A stretch of 64,000 nt of DNA, taken from contig QRFJ01004291.1 in the NCBI GenBank assembly GCA_006176705.1, forward strand, positions 62,001-126,000. The letters run 5' to 3'. Made by a program: the position numbers and the translations under genes. Of the stretch, positions 20,701 to 31,024 are shown in pieces (within the stretch, counting starts at the first letter, position 1; the number at the start of each line of letters is the position of its first letter). The notes below the pieces were generated by a model, which did no database searches, was not told the origin of the DNA, and saw only the letters and a list, made by a program, of their open reading frames with translations. The stretch is from Cocos nucifera (lineage: Eukaryota; Streptophyta; Magnoliopsida; Arecales; Arecaceae).

Positions 20701-22284
20701 GAACCACTCATAGAAATAACTAAACTATTACCTGAGTCATCAAAAGAAGAGGCACCCAAAGTAGAGTTGAAACCCCTCTCTGAGCACCTCAAGTATGTAT
20801 ATTTAGGTTTAGAGAAAACCTTGCCTATAATTATTGCATCAGACCTAAATCCTAATCAAGAGGAGGAATTATTAGCGATCTTAAGAGAAAATCGAGAAGT
20901 AATAGGCTGGACCATGGCAGACATTAAAGGAATAAGCTCTTCCATAGTTTAACATAGGATACACCTAGCGGAAGAGGCTAAACTAACTCGAGATGCCCAA
21001 AGAAGATTAAACCCAGCCATGAAGGATGTAGTCAAAAAGAAAATTCTGAAGTTGTTGGATAATGGAATTATTTACCCCATTTTTGATAGTTCATGGGTAA
21101 GCCCTGTACAAGTGGTACCGAAGAAATCTGGGGCAACAGTAGTCCAGAATGAAGCTAATGAACTTATCCCAACTAGGACCCAAACGGGGTAGAGGGTCTG
21201 TATAGATTATAGAAAATTGAATGCAACTACAAGAAAAGATCACTTTCCTTTGCCATTTATTGATCAAATATTGGAAAAATTAGCCGAATAAGAATTTTAC
21301 TATTTTCTAGATGGATACTCTGGTTATAATCAGATCCCCATAGCCCCTGAAGATCAGGAAAAGACCATATTCACCTGCCCATTCGGAATATTTGCTTATA
21401 GGCATATGCCCTTTGGACTATGTAATGCTCCGACAATCTTCTAGAGATGTATGATCAGCATGTTTTTTGATATGATTGAACAATTTTTAGAAATTTTTAT
21501 GGATGACTTTTCTATCTTTGGACCTAGCTTCTTTGAATGCTTAAACCATCTAAGACTTGTTCTAGAAAGATGTAAGAAGAAGCATTTAGTTCTTAATTAG
21601 AAAAAATGTCAATTCATGGTCAAAGAAGGTATAGTTCTTGGCCATGTAATTTCAAAGAAAGAAATAGAAGTTGACAAGGCCAAAGTTGATCTGATTGCAA
21701 GTCTTCCACCATCCATGACTGTTAAAGAAATTCGTTTATTTTTAGGACATGTTGGATTTTATAGAAGTTTCATATCCGATTTTAGCAAAGTAGCTCGCCC
21801 TTTGACGAACTTGTTAGCAAAAGAAGTAAAATTTGAGTTTACTTCTAAGTGCCTTGAGTCTTTTGAATTTCTTAAAAAGGCACTCATTTCAGCTCCTATC
21901 ATTCATCCACCTATCTGGATCGAATCTTTTGAGCTCATGTGTGATGCATCTGATTATACTGTAGGTGCAGTCTTAGATCAAAAAATCAACAAGCTGTCGA
22001 GAGTTATTTATTATGCAAGCAAAACATTAAATGATGCACAGCTTAATTACACCACCATGGAGAAAGAATTCTTAGCTATTGTCTTTGCCCTAGAAAAATT
22101 TAGGTCCTATTTGGTTGGATCTCATGTTATTGTCTATACTGATCACTCAGCGATTAGACATCTCCTAGCAAAGAAAGATGCTAAGGCACGTTTAATTTGA
22201 TGGATCTTACCCCTTCAAGAATTTGACCTAAAAATTAAGGACAAGAAAGGGACGGAGAATGCAGTTGTTGATCACTTGTCCTGA
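20701..22284 (+). pseudogene. element E reverse transcriptase and RNase H
   Basis: Continuous homology to gypsy RT then RNase H in the main frame. RT landmarks in order: WTMADIKGI, NPAMKDVVKKKILKLLDNGI, VCIDYRKLNATTRKDHFPLP, FLDGYSGYNQI, the CPFGIFAYRHMPFGLCNAP stretch, and the catalytic FMDDFSIFG at about 21497-21523. The open frame 21616-22200 covers GFYRSFISDFSKVARPLTNLL (thumb/connection) and RNase H with CDASDYTVGAVL, the YASKTLNDAQLNY block and VYTDHSAIRHLL. Stops in RT replace Trp or Gln codons (TAG/TAA at about 21190, 21290, 21443 and 21598). Enzyme core residues remain recognisable, so the decay is recent on this scale. Confidence 0.92.
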
Positions 22285-23661
22285 ATCATAGTTGCACCAT
22301 CTAACGAACCACCTGTTAATGAGTATTTTTCAGATTAACAACTCATGTTGGTGTCCACTGAATCTTGGTATGCAGATATTGTGAATTATTTAGCCATTGG
22401 TAAAGTGCCTTCTCATTGGACTAGTCAGGATAAACACAAATTCTTTTCTCAAGTAAAGTATTTCATTTGGGATGATCCATATCTGTTTAAACAGTGTCTT
22501 GATCAGATCATTAGGAGGTGTGTCCCTGATAATGAGGTTAAAAGTATTATGTCATTTTGTCATGGCCAAGCATGTGGTAGTCATTTCGCATATAAGAAGA
22601 CTGCTATCAAAGTACTTTAATATGGATTTTATTGGCCTAATTTATTTAAGGATGCACATGTGCATTGTAAAAGTTGTGATCGATGCCAACAAATGGGTCG
22701 GATTACAAAGAGAGATATGATGCCATTCAATCCAATCTTGGTAGTTGAAATTTTTAATATTTGGAGAGTTGATTTTATGGGACCATTTTCGAATTCCTTT
22801 GAAAATGAGTATATCTTAGTGGCTGTTGATTATGTTTCCAAGTGGATAGAAGCTATTTCATATAAATCCAATGATAGCAAAGTGGTCATTAAATTTCTTA
22901 AGAAAAATATTCTCTCTCGCTTTGGTACTCCTAGAGCAATCATTAGTGATCGAGGAACACATTTTTGCAATCAACCCTTTACCACATTAATGAAGAAATA
23001 TAATGTTGCCCATAAGTTATCCATACCATATCATCCTCAGACTAGTGGGTAAGTTGAAGTGTCTAATAGATAAATCAAACAAATCTTGGAGAAAACTGTT
23101 AATGCCAATAGGAAGGATTGGTCTATGAAATTAGTTGATGCACTTTGGGCTTACCGCACTGCCTATAAGATCAACCTAGGAATATCTCCTTATAGGATTG
23201 TGTTTAGAAAACCATGTCACTTGCCTGTTAAGTTAGAACATAAAGCCATGTGGGCAATAAAGAAATTAAATATGGACCTAGATGTAGCCAAAAATCATAG
23301 GAAGCTTCATATCAATGAATTAGAAGAACTGAGAAATGAAGCTTACGAGAATGTCAAGGTATACAAGGAACAGATGAAAGTATTTCATGATCAAGTAATT
23401 CACAGAAAATCTTTTACTCTTGGATAAAATATTCTTTTGTATAATTCAAGGTTACATCTTTTTTCTGGAAAGCTTAGGTCTAGATGGACAGAACCTTTCT
23501 TTGTTAAAGAAGTTTTTCCATATGGGGCTGTAGAGATTGAAAATCTAAGTAATGGTGTTGTTTTTAAAGTTAATGGTCAACAATTGAAACCATTCTTGGA
23601 ATTACCCACAGAATCTATAGAGGAAGTCATAGTTCTTTATGAACCAACATATCTCGGTTAG
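22285..23661 (+). pseudogene. element E integrase
   Basis: Integrase that would insert the cDNA. A degenerate His/Cys zinc region spans about 22555-22700 (CHGQACGSH, HCKSCDRCQQMG). The catalytic core at 22660-23052 has the first Asp in WRVDFMGPF, the second in AIISDRGTHF and the DDE Glu just after the stop that replaces Gln in the PYHPQTSG-Q-VEVSNR stretch. The open piece 23086-23427 gives the gypsy tail WAYRTAYKINLGISPYRIVF. The last piece, 23437-23661, includes LRSRWTEPFFVKEVFPYGAVEI and a short C-terminus with no chromodomain, as expected for Athila/Tat rather than chromoviruses. Stops at 22618, 23050, 23071 and 23425 are all one transition away from a sense codon. Confidence 0.9.
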
Positions 23662-24886
23662 TCTGTTATCACTATTTAGTTTGGCTAAAGACTTTAAACT
23701 TAGTGCTCCTAGGAGGCAATCCAATTTCTTTCTTTCTAATTATTTTTTTTTTAGCATTATCAGATCAAATAAGCTCCATTGAATAAGTTAGAGGGAGAGT
23801 TTAAATTTTTAAAGGTATGTGCTGGACCAAAAATATAGTTAGGTGTATTCTTTCATGTTCTTTATTACATCCTTTATTTTTTTTTCTCCATTAAGGACAA
23901 TGTCGATTAAGTTGGGAGGAAGAAAAATAAAAATTTTAAAATTTTAAGTCCTCAAAAAAGTTAGTATTTAATATTTAGACACCTGATTATATTTAAAAAT
24001 TCAATTAAACTAAGTATTTTTTTAAAAAAATTGATGCACAGATCAGAGAATCTGTGAGATATTGAGGAATCAAGTATTAAGAAAATTCAATAAAGAGTTA
24101 AGTATAGAACATAAAAAAGTTTTTCTTTTGAGCATTTCTAATTTTTTCTACTAGCATCAAAGAAAAGTCTACTTTTTATAGTTTTTATGTAGGGTAACTA
24201 TATATTTTTCATATTATTTTTTTTTAAAAATAGTTTTCAAGTACTTCTCACTGAGTAACCAGGCCTCTTTGCCTAAGCAAGCATTGAGCTTCGTATCAAA
24301 AGGTGGGAAGAGTAAAGAAGCTCATTGTAAAGCTAGTCTTAACTCATAGTCTGTTTGATTCGAGCTAGTAAGCCTGAGGGGTATTTTATACCTAGTGCCC
24401 TAAAGCTAACTAGTTTGGGAGTCATTGGCCCAAAACTCACTACATGGATCAAATAGAAAGCTTAAGAGGTTAAGACACTCAATAGTGATACAATGTTAAA
24501 AAAAAAAAAAAGATTTCGCACCAAGTAACCGAGTCTCGTTGCCTAAGTAAGCAATGATATTTGCGTCAAAAAGTAGATAATGTGAAAATAAAAATCAATA
24601 AATGAAGGGCGAAAGTAGTAATACACTTGCCTATATGAAAGTTTAGACAAATAAGAGATAAAGATATGATAACTTAGAAAAAGTTCAGAAAAATTTAATA
24701 TTCTTTACTTAATTTTTCTATTGATAAGTATTAATATCCTAATGATATACCTCACTTATACTCTACTGAATATCAATGGCCATTTTGAAAACTGCTTAGG
24801 TAAAATTCGAAACTCTAAAGTTAAAAGATATTTAAAACTAAATTCTTCCTTTACTCGAGGACGAGCAAAGCTTAAGTTAGGAGGTA
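23662..24886 (+). other. element E 3' untranslated region and polypurine tract
   Basis: This 1.2 kb region after integrase has no long frame. It contains two related segments with GTAACC(A/G)(G/A)GC/TCTCGTTGCCTAAG and GCATTGAGCTTCGTATCAAAAGGTGGG, matched in reverse orientation in element F (45483-46760). The last bases, CTTAAGTTAGGAGGTA (24871-24886), form the purine tract next to the 3' LTR. An env gene, found in some Athila elements, is not visible here. Confidence 0.75.
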
Positions 24887-26532
24887 TGATAAAAACCATA
24901 AATTTATCAATAAAAGTATTAATTTATCAATTAATTTATATTAATTTTTAAGAATTAATGATCAATTTATATATATTTTTTAGAAATTAATATTTTTATT
25001 AATTTAAAAATTAATTAAAAATAATAAAATTTAAAAATAAAATTTTATTATTAAAAAAGAGCTCATTTTTTTAATCACAGCGAAATAAGTTTCAAGCCAA
25101 ATAGAGCTAAAACAGAAAAGATATGAATTTCTAAAGAAATAAAATAAATAAAAATTAAATAAAAAATAACATACGACTCAGTCGGCTCAAGCCACCGTGC
25201 CATATCAGCAGGCGCGTCCAAATGCACCGAGTCAAGTCGACAAAGCCAGCACGCTAAGCCAGTCATGTTAGCCGACTCAACCGCGAAAGCTATCAGTCGG
25301 TCCATGATCTAGGCATGGACCGTCAGCTCAACAGAAATCGATAAATCATGGAGCGACACATGATGGACCTAGATCCTTAAAGAATTCATAGAAAATCTAT
25401 CACAGCTTATATGACTTTTTAGACTTTTCACTCGATGATAGGAGGTGCTGATTCGTTACAGTGTGCGGTGCAGCCGGTCCATGCAGTACATGGAAACAGT
25501 AATTGCACGATCATGCGGCTCTTATTGCTTGCGATCAAGATCGAACTATGGAAAAAATTTTCTACTTCAGACTTCATGCGGATCACCATCCAATGGTAGC
25601 GCTCGATCCAAGGGATGATCTAACGGTGGAAAGAGCATCTGACGGTGATCAGGACTTCCAGCATGCGATCAGCGGCCAGATTTTCTCCATCAACGCACGA
25701 TCAATGGCTAGAATTTAATCCAACCTGATATGGACCAATACACATCCAATTTTGGCATTTTTTGGATCGTTTGATCCATATCTGATGGCCAGATTTTATC
25801 TAGAGCAACAGAATTCGTCTCGGACTCCTTTTTAATCAGATTTTCACTCAGATTTCTCCATATTTTGACGATCAAAGACCTTCTTAGTTCCACATTGCCT
25901 CTAGAAAAAGTCTCCAATCCTTCTAACTCTATAAATAAGACCCCAACCTTCCAGAATAGAAAATTGGTGGTCTAGATGAAGCTTTAGTACAGGATGAAGC
26001 CAAGCTTTGGATTAGAGGCTGCTTCAAAGCAACGGGTGCCGAGAAGAAGAGCTAGGCTTCTACACCATCTTTCTACCAATATCGATCCAAGATCAGAGAT
26101 CAGCCTATTTTAATTTATTTTATTTTATTTTTTTTATATATTTAAATTATGAACTTTTTAATTAATGCAATATTTATTTTTATGTTCTTTAATTTCATGT
26201 CCTTTATTTTTGTTATAATTTAATTTCTGCACTTTAATTATTGCTTTTTATTTTATTGCAAGTAGATGCTAAGATCTAACTAGTAGATCTTAGTACCAAG
26301 TTTAAATTTCTAAACCTTTTAATTTTTGTCTTTTATTTTCCAACTTCACTTTTGATTTTAAAACTCTTTTCAAATCTTTTTTTTTCAAAAATTAAAGATT
26401 TCAAATCTAAAAACACTACCTTCCCTGTGGATTCGACCCAACTCACTGCTATCTATATATTTTTAATTATTTTAAGAAGTCGGATTAAACTGATAAATAT
26501 GGTGTCTTAACGACAACATCGCGATCTTATCA
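24887..26532 (+). mobile_element. element E, 3' LTR
   Basis: A 1646-bp LTR, TGATAAAAACCATAAATTTATC...ATCTTATCA, the partner of 15501-17134 with moderate divergence (scattered transitions and small indels). It keeps the GC-rich block (about 25160-25330) and TATAAATA (25930-25937). Divergence between the two is visibly greater than between the F LTRs, so E is the older insertion. Confidence 0.92.
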
Positions 26533-26599
26533 GACTCCATTTGGATTGCCATAATCTTTAGCTCTAGATGGTTAGGTCAATAATCAATGATAGAGCACC
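26533..26599 (-). other. element H leader and gag start codon
   Basis: On the minus strand this is the short leader after the primer site. It ends in an ATG at 26552-26550 that opens the frame of the H gag; the remaining gag codons lie at 15500-14337, on the other side of element E. The short leader is usual for copia elements. Confidence 0.75.
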
Positions 26600-26614
26600 G
26601 GCTCTGATACCAAT
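26600..26614 (-). promoter_or_regulatory. tRNA-Met primer binding site of element H
   Basis: ATTGGTATCAGAGCC on the minus strand directly abuts the 5' LTR. It matches the 3' end of plant initiator tRNA-Met (TGGTATCAGAGC), the standard copia primer. Confidence 0.92.
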
Positions 26615-28104
26615 TGTTGTCCAGAGGTAGCAACCCAAGAGGGGAGGGGGGGTGAATTGGGTTCTTATAAAAGCTTTGGCCAAATATAACTCTAAGCAAT
26701 TATGTGCTTTGATTTTAATCTAAGTGGTGAGGATGAGATGTATATAATATGAGTAGCGCAATTAAGATAATAAAATCAAACTATGAAAGTAAAGTAAGAA
26801 TTATAAGCATGCAAAGTATATAGAGAGATAGAAGAAAAAGGTACAACATAAACATACAAAGATTTATAGTGGTTCGGAGTAACCCGCTCCTACATCCACT
26901 CTCCAAACTTTTCTTGAGAATTCCACTATAATTTATCATTGATTACAGTGTATTTATTTTTCTAGGCTCACAAATAAATCTAGCTGGTTTTCACAGGAGC
27001 ACCAACTAAAACCTAACACCGTTAGTTTTTTGGATTCACTAACAACCTAGTTGGTTTTTGGGGATCACCAACCAAAACCTACAATGTTCAATTTCGGGCT
27101 TGGACGGGCCTAAACTCCAAGTTTCTTTTTTCCAAAGAAACTTGTAAAGAAATAAAAAAAATATAATTAAAGTTTCAGCATAATATAAAAAATAGAGTAT
27201 AAGCTCTTTTAAATTCTAAAGAATAAGCCGATAATGTATTCGATTGAAGCTTGGCTTTTCTTCAAATTATACTTGAGAGGATGTGAAAGATGTTGGAGAA
27301 GATTGCTTTGATGGCTTGCTGAAATCTATGCACAACACTCCTCTCTTTTTTCTTTTCTTTGGATATTCAATATTTTTCACAAAATTTGAAAGATTCTCTT
27401 TCTAAATCCCTTAATCTCTTTCTTTTTTTCTTCAATTGATTCTCCACCTTTAAATATCTTTAGAGAAGGTTGGAGTAAGAGTTCTAGCCATTGAAAGCTC
27501 TGAAATAGCCGTTGGGGTCAAAAAATAATCGTTAGAAAACTATCCGTTGAAGACTGTTCGTGCAGATCGAGATCTCTCGATTTTTTATGAGATGTCTCAT
27601 CAGAACCGCGAGGCCTCTCGAGAAATCTATGAGATCTCTCACTCTTAAAGTACAGAAATGAAGTTTCTATCTCCTAAAAATGGGACGTCTCGAGTTCAAC
27701 TCGAGACCTCTCGAGACCGTGCCAGCATACTATTTCATTATGCCAGACCACTCGAGAGCTCTCGAAAAAAATCCAAGATATCTCGAAAAATCCTGGCTTC
27801 TTTTTCTTCAATGTTTGACCTTCCAAACTTGAGTTTCTTGGCCCCAAACTCTTTTAAACATAATTGCTTCCTTCAATTTTAATTTTTCTTTTTTTAATCA
27901 TACTTTCTTCATACCAAGCCATCCAAATATGTGTGAATTTACTCTTTTAAGTATTTTGGCATGGCATCTTGAGAGGATTTATTCTTGAGATAAATTCTTC
28001 ATTTTGGATACTTGAAAAATTCTACACATATTCTTGAAATACATGATTAGATATATAATATACTCAATATTTTAAAATCATCAAAATCAATATCAAGGTT
28101 AACA
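26615..28104 (-). mobile_element. element H, 5' LTR
   Basis: A 1490-bp LTR, plus-strand ends TGTTGTCCAGAGG and GGTTAACA, partner of 5455-6965. It is followed by the target duplication AAACT. The palindrome cluster (GAGACCTCTCGAG, GGGACGTCTCGAG, GAGATCTCTC and similar) lies at about 27560-27800, and more of the CpG-containing forms survive here than in the 3' LTR. Confidence 0.92.
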
Positions 28105-28109
28105 AAACT

Positions 28110-29220
28110 TATGAATAATATTTTATTTTTTTTATTTCAGGATATTGAGACATTCGGCTCTCATCCACTAGCTGCTGGAGAGGAGTAGGAGGACGAGAAG
28201 AATGTTACTTAATTTTTTTTATTTATATATAATTTTGATACATCATTATTCTATGTGCTCCAGTGGAGTAGTGAGGAGTATGCTAATAAGTGGCAGAGGG
28301 CTCGGCAGAATCGAGCTATCTAGCAAGATCCGATTAGTCACACAGGTAGCTCCATTGGCATACATGTTGTGGCTGACAAACTGTTAAAAAATACATATCA
28401 AAATTCTTTACTAGAACTATAAAAATTCTTATATGTATTCTTAAACTAATTTAATTTTATTATTTACTTGTTATAGATATGACAACTGGATCATCCACCA
28501 AGCTAGCTATAATTGTGGGAGGCTATACATCGATCTAGAAGGACTGGTGATTATTTAGATTTTAGATCACGATAGATTATGGTAAGAATTTTAAAGTATT
28601 TTTATTAAGTTGTTATAGGATTTGATATGTATATTAGAAATAATGTATTTCTGAACTGTGTAGGCGGATTACATGGAGTATGTCATAGCGCAGTATGGCG
28701 ATGACCCATCTACGTAGCCCACCCTTGACCTTAAGGAATGGCTCAGGGTCATCGAAGGGGTGAGTAGGAGCTAGGTCATAGGATTCGATCATAGCTTCGA
28801 TCTTCTAGTGACTCAATCCTCTTTGGCATCCTCACAGGCCTCGACATCCCAGATTTGGAGCGATGCTTGCATGGAGGAGGTCGTACAGAGGCTTCTGATT
28901 CAGTGACCTTAGAGCATTCGGAACGCTATCCATGATGCGGTCATGGAGGATCTTCAGGATCCATGACTGAGCGACCAGTTAGGCTCATTGTTCCAGCCAT
29001 CTCATCAAATAATTCTATTAGTAAATTCTTTTACTTATTTTAAGTTTTTATATTTAGAAACTTTACATATTTACACTAGGCTTGAATCGCGAAAGGGGAT
29101 ATAAGGGCTAAAAATTCAATCTAACTATCCAATTGATAGGTCAGAGGTGTCTATAGTTTTAAATCATAGAATGAAATATATAGAAATAATTTATTCAAGA
29201 ATCGAAGGATATTCGACTCT
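28110..29220 (+). pseudogene. Ptta/En/Spm-type transposase gene, exons and introns
   Basis: Remnant of a CACTA-element gene with visible introns. A splice-acceptor-like TTTATTTCAG (28130-28140) precedes an acidic exon (GSHPLAAGEE, EDEKNVT). The next exon, about 28255-28385, encodes WSSEEYANKWQRARQNRA and SHTGSS, the conserved core of the Transposase_24 (Ptta/En/Spm) family. A later exon, about 28665-28970, reads MEYVIAQYGDDPSTQP, LDLKEWLRVIEG and IWSDACMEEVVQRLL with several stops (TAG for Gln or Trp). From 28955 the exon end and intron are a duplicate of 5150-5454, and a second copy of the acidic exon (DSHPPATEDEQEDEEDVT) follows at about 29215-29270. Proteins of this family accompany CACTA elements; this copy cannot be expressed intact. 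Confidence 0.72.
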
Positions 29221-29270
29221 CATCCACCAGCTACTGAAGATGAGCAAGAGGATGAGGAGGACGTTACCTA

Positions 29271-29460
29271 TTTTTTTTTATTTATATATAATTTTGATAC
29301 TTATAAAGTAGTACCTCAATATAAAATTATATAATTTATATTTTTAATATAATATAATTAATTTTATATTTATGATTATATTAAATAGTTATTATCTTTT
29401 TTAATAGATTTTAAAAAATATTATTATTTATTCATAAATTTTAAATTATTTAATTATAAT
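29271..29460. other. AT-rich interior of the CACTA element
   Basis: Very AT-rich sequence following the second acidic exon. Nothing is recognised. Confidence 0.4.
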
Positions 29461-29924
29461 TTTAAAAAAATTAAAAACTATTAGCGATGGTAGATTGCTG
29501 TCACTAATAATCTTTTAAAATTTTAAAAAATAAAAAATATATTAGTGACAATGTTAGCAACAAAATTGCCATCGTTAATAGTTTTTTGAGTTTTTTATAA
29601 AAAAATTAAAAATTATTAGCGACGACATTAGCGACAAAATGCCATTGCTAATAAATTTTTACTTGTTTAATTAATAAAAATTAAAATTTTTTATGATGGC
29701 ATCTTTATCGCTAATGTTATTGCTAATATATTAGTGACAGCAATAGTTGCCATTACTAATAAGTTATTAGCAACATGATAATTAGCGACGAGAATTTTTC
29801 AAATTGGATTTCGTGACGGTATTAGCGATGGCCAGATTATTAGCGATGGCATATAGACTATTAGCGATGGCATTTAGCTATTGCTAATAGTTAGCTATTG
29901 CTAATAGTTAGAATTCTTATAGTA
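29461..29924. mobile_element. CACTA subterminal repeats and right terminal end
   Basis: Roughly a dozen TTAGCGATGG/TTAGCGACA words in both orientations end in GCTAATAGTTAGAATTCTTATAGTA. Read from 29924 on the minus strand, the end is TACTATAAGAATTCTAAC, one base from the CACTA consensus at its first position. Copia B integrase-linked coding sequence starts at the very next base, so this is an insertion boundary. The end has the same orientation as the one at 4819; a left-hand partner is missing for both. Confidence 0.75.
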
Positions 29925-30978
29925 CATAGTATCTATCTGGCTGATGCGGTACTCTACCAGATCGTCTTAACGATGTAATTATACTGGGCTCCAGATTTGA
30001 TTTAATCAAATCTGATTTTGGTTCAGCTAATTATGTTGGTTTTTCTATCTATTGAAGTTTTTCAAGTTCAACCTTAAAGGCAACAGTTTCTTCACCAAGA
30101 AATTTTTTTTCTAAAAAGATTGTTTTAAGGCTGACAAACACATTTTGTTCATTAGTATGGTAGAAGTAATATCCTTAGGTTTTTTTGGAAATCCTATAAA
30201 TGTACACTTGTTAGACCTTAGTCCAAGTTTGTCTATCATTAAATGTTTGACGTAAGCCAGGCATCCCTAGATCCTAAGGTGTGAGAGTATTGGTTTACAT
30301 CTTATCCATATCTCATATGAAATTTTATCTACAGACTTACTCGGAACCTTATTTAGAACATGGTAAGCCGATTCGAGTGCATATTCCCAAAAGGACTCGG
30401 TAAGCTGACAAAATCCATCATCGATCGAATCATATCTAATAGAGTTTGATTTTTCTTTCAAACACACCATTATGCTGTGTCCTTAGAGGAGTCTATTAGG
30501 AGAGAATTTTATTCTCTCCTGGATATATAAGAAACTCACCGAAAAGGTATTCACCTCCTTGATCAGATCAAAGAATTTTTATACTCTTCCTATTTTATCT
30601 TTCTACTTTATATCAAAATTATTTGAATATTTTAAATGAATCCAACTTATGTTTCATCCGATAGACATATCCATACTTGGATAAGTCGTCTATGAAAATG
30701 ATGAAGTAGAAATATCCACTTTTAGCACTTGTGCTTATGGGTCCACATACATCACTATATACTAGATATAAGAGCTCAATGGCTCTTTCATCTTGTTTAG
30801 TAAAAGATGATTTGGTCATTTTTTCAAGAAGATAAGACTCACATATTGAAAGTGATTCACAATCACTAACTTTGAGGATTCTCTTTTGAGTTAACCTATT
30901 TATCTTGTTCTTGTTGATGTGACCTAGCCTATAGTGCCATAAGTAGATATCAGACACAGAAGTAAATATCAGACACAC
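29925..30978 (-). pseudogene. copia B integrase
   Basis: Copia GAG-pre-integrase and integrase domains. The piece 30978-30619 begins at LWHYRLGHINKNKINRL (zinc-type His) and continues with CESYLLEKMTKSSFTKQ, the first catalytic Asp in YSDVCGP and IFIDDLSKYGYVYRMKHK. The piece 30470-30267 has FWEYALESAYHVLNKVPSKS and ILSHLRI. The reading then continues as IWGCLAYVKHL and ends in a degenerate SGRV-PHQPDRYY-like tail at 29925. Stops and a gap between about 30470 and 30619 remove the region with the second Asp and the Glu from any single frame. Confidence 0.85.
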
Positions 30979-31024
30979 TATCTAACCAAGGATACTTGCC
31001 TGTGGAGTTGACTACATTAACAGG

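Larger units (their letters stand above)
15501..26532 (+). mobile_element. Athila-like Ty3/gypsy element E, near complete
   Basis: An 11.0 kb insertion in the gag gene of H with target duplication GACTC (15496-15500 and 26533-26537). Order on the plus strand: 5' LTR, primer site, 1.2 kb leader, gag, protease, RT, RNase H, integrase, 1.2 kb 3' region, purine tract, 3' LTR. Almost all coding pieces lie in one frame (start positions equal modulo 3), with a shift near 18880 and another around 19740-20250, so the ancestral gag-pol was one long frame. At least ten in-frame stops fit CAG/CAA/TGG changed to TAG/TAA/TGA. No env-like frame is seen after integrase. Domain order, primer site and gag/protease style fit the Athila/Tat branch. 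Confidence 0.93.
5450..28109 (-). mobile_element. Sirevirus-like copia element H with two nested insertions
   Basis: A complete insertion bounded by the 5-bp target duplication AAACT (5450-5454 and 28105-28109). The 5' LTR is 28104-26615, the primer site 26614-26600, gag 26552-26533 plus 15500-14337, the purine tract 6980-6966 and the 3' LTR 6965-5455, all on the minus strand. Element E (15501-26532) interrupts gag near its start and element G (8812-14095) interrupts the region after gag. Removing both leaves only about 3.3 kb of interior, with gag but no protease, integrase or reverse transcriptase. The element is therefore non-autonomous. Assignment to the Sirevirus (Maximus) lineage rests on the 1.5 kb LTR, a second purine tract and a palindrome-rich LTR, and is an inference. 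Confidence 0.88.

Noticed and set aside
26600..26614. A tRNA gene at the tRNA-Met match (also at 34041-34055)
   Set aside because: Only the primer-complementary end is present, at an LTR boundary; no cloverleaf follows.
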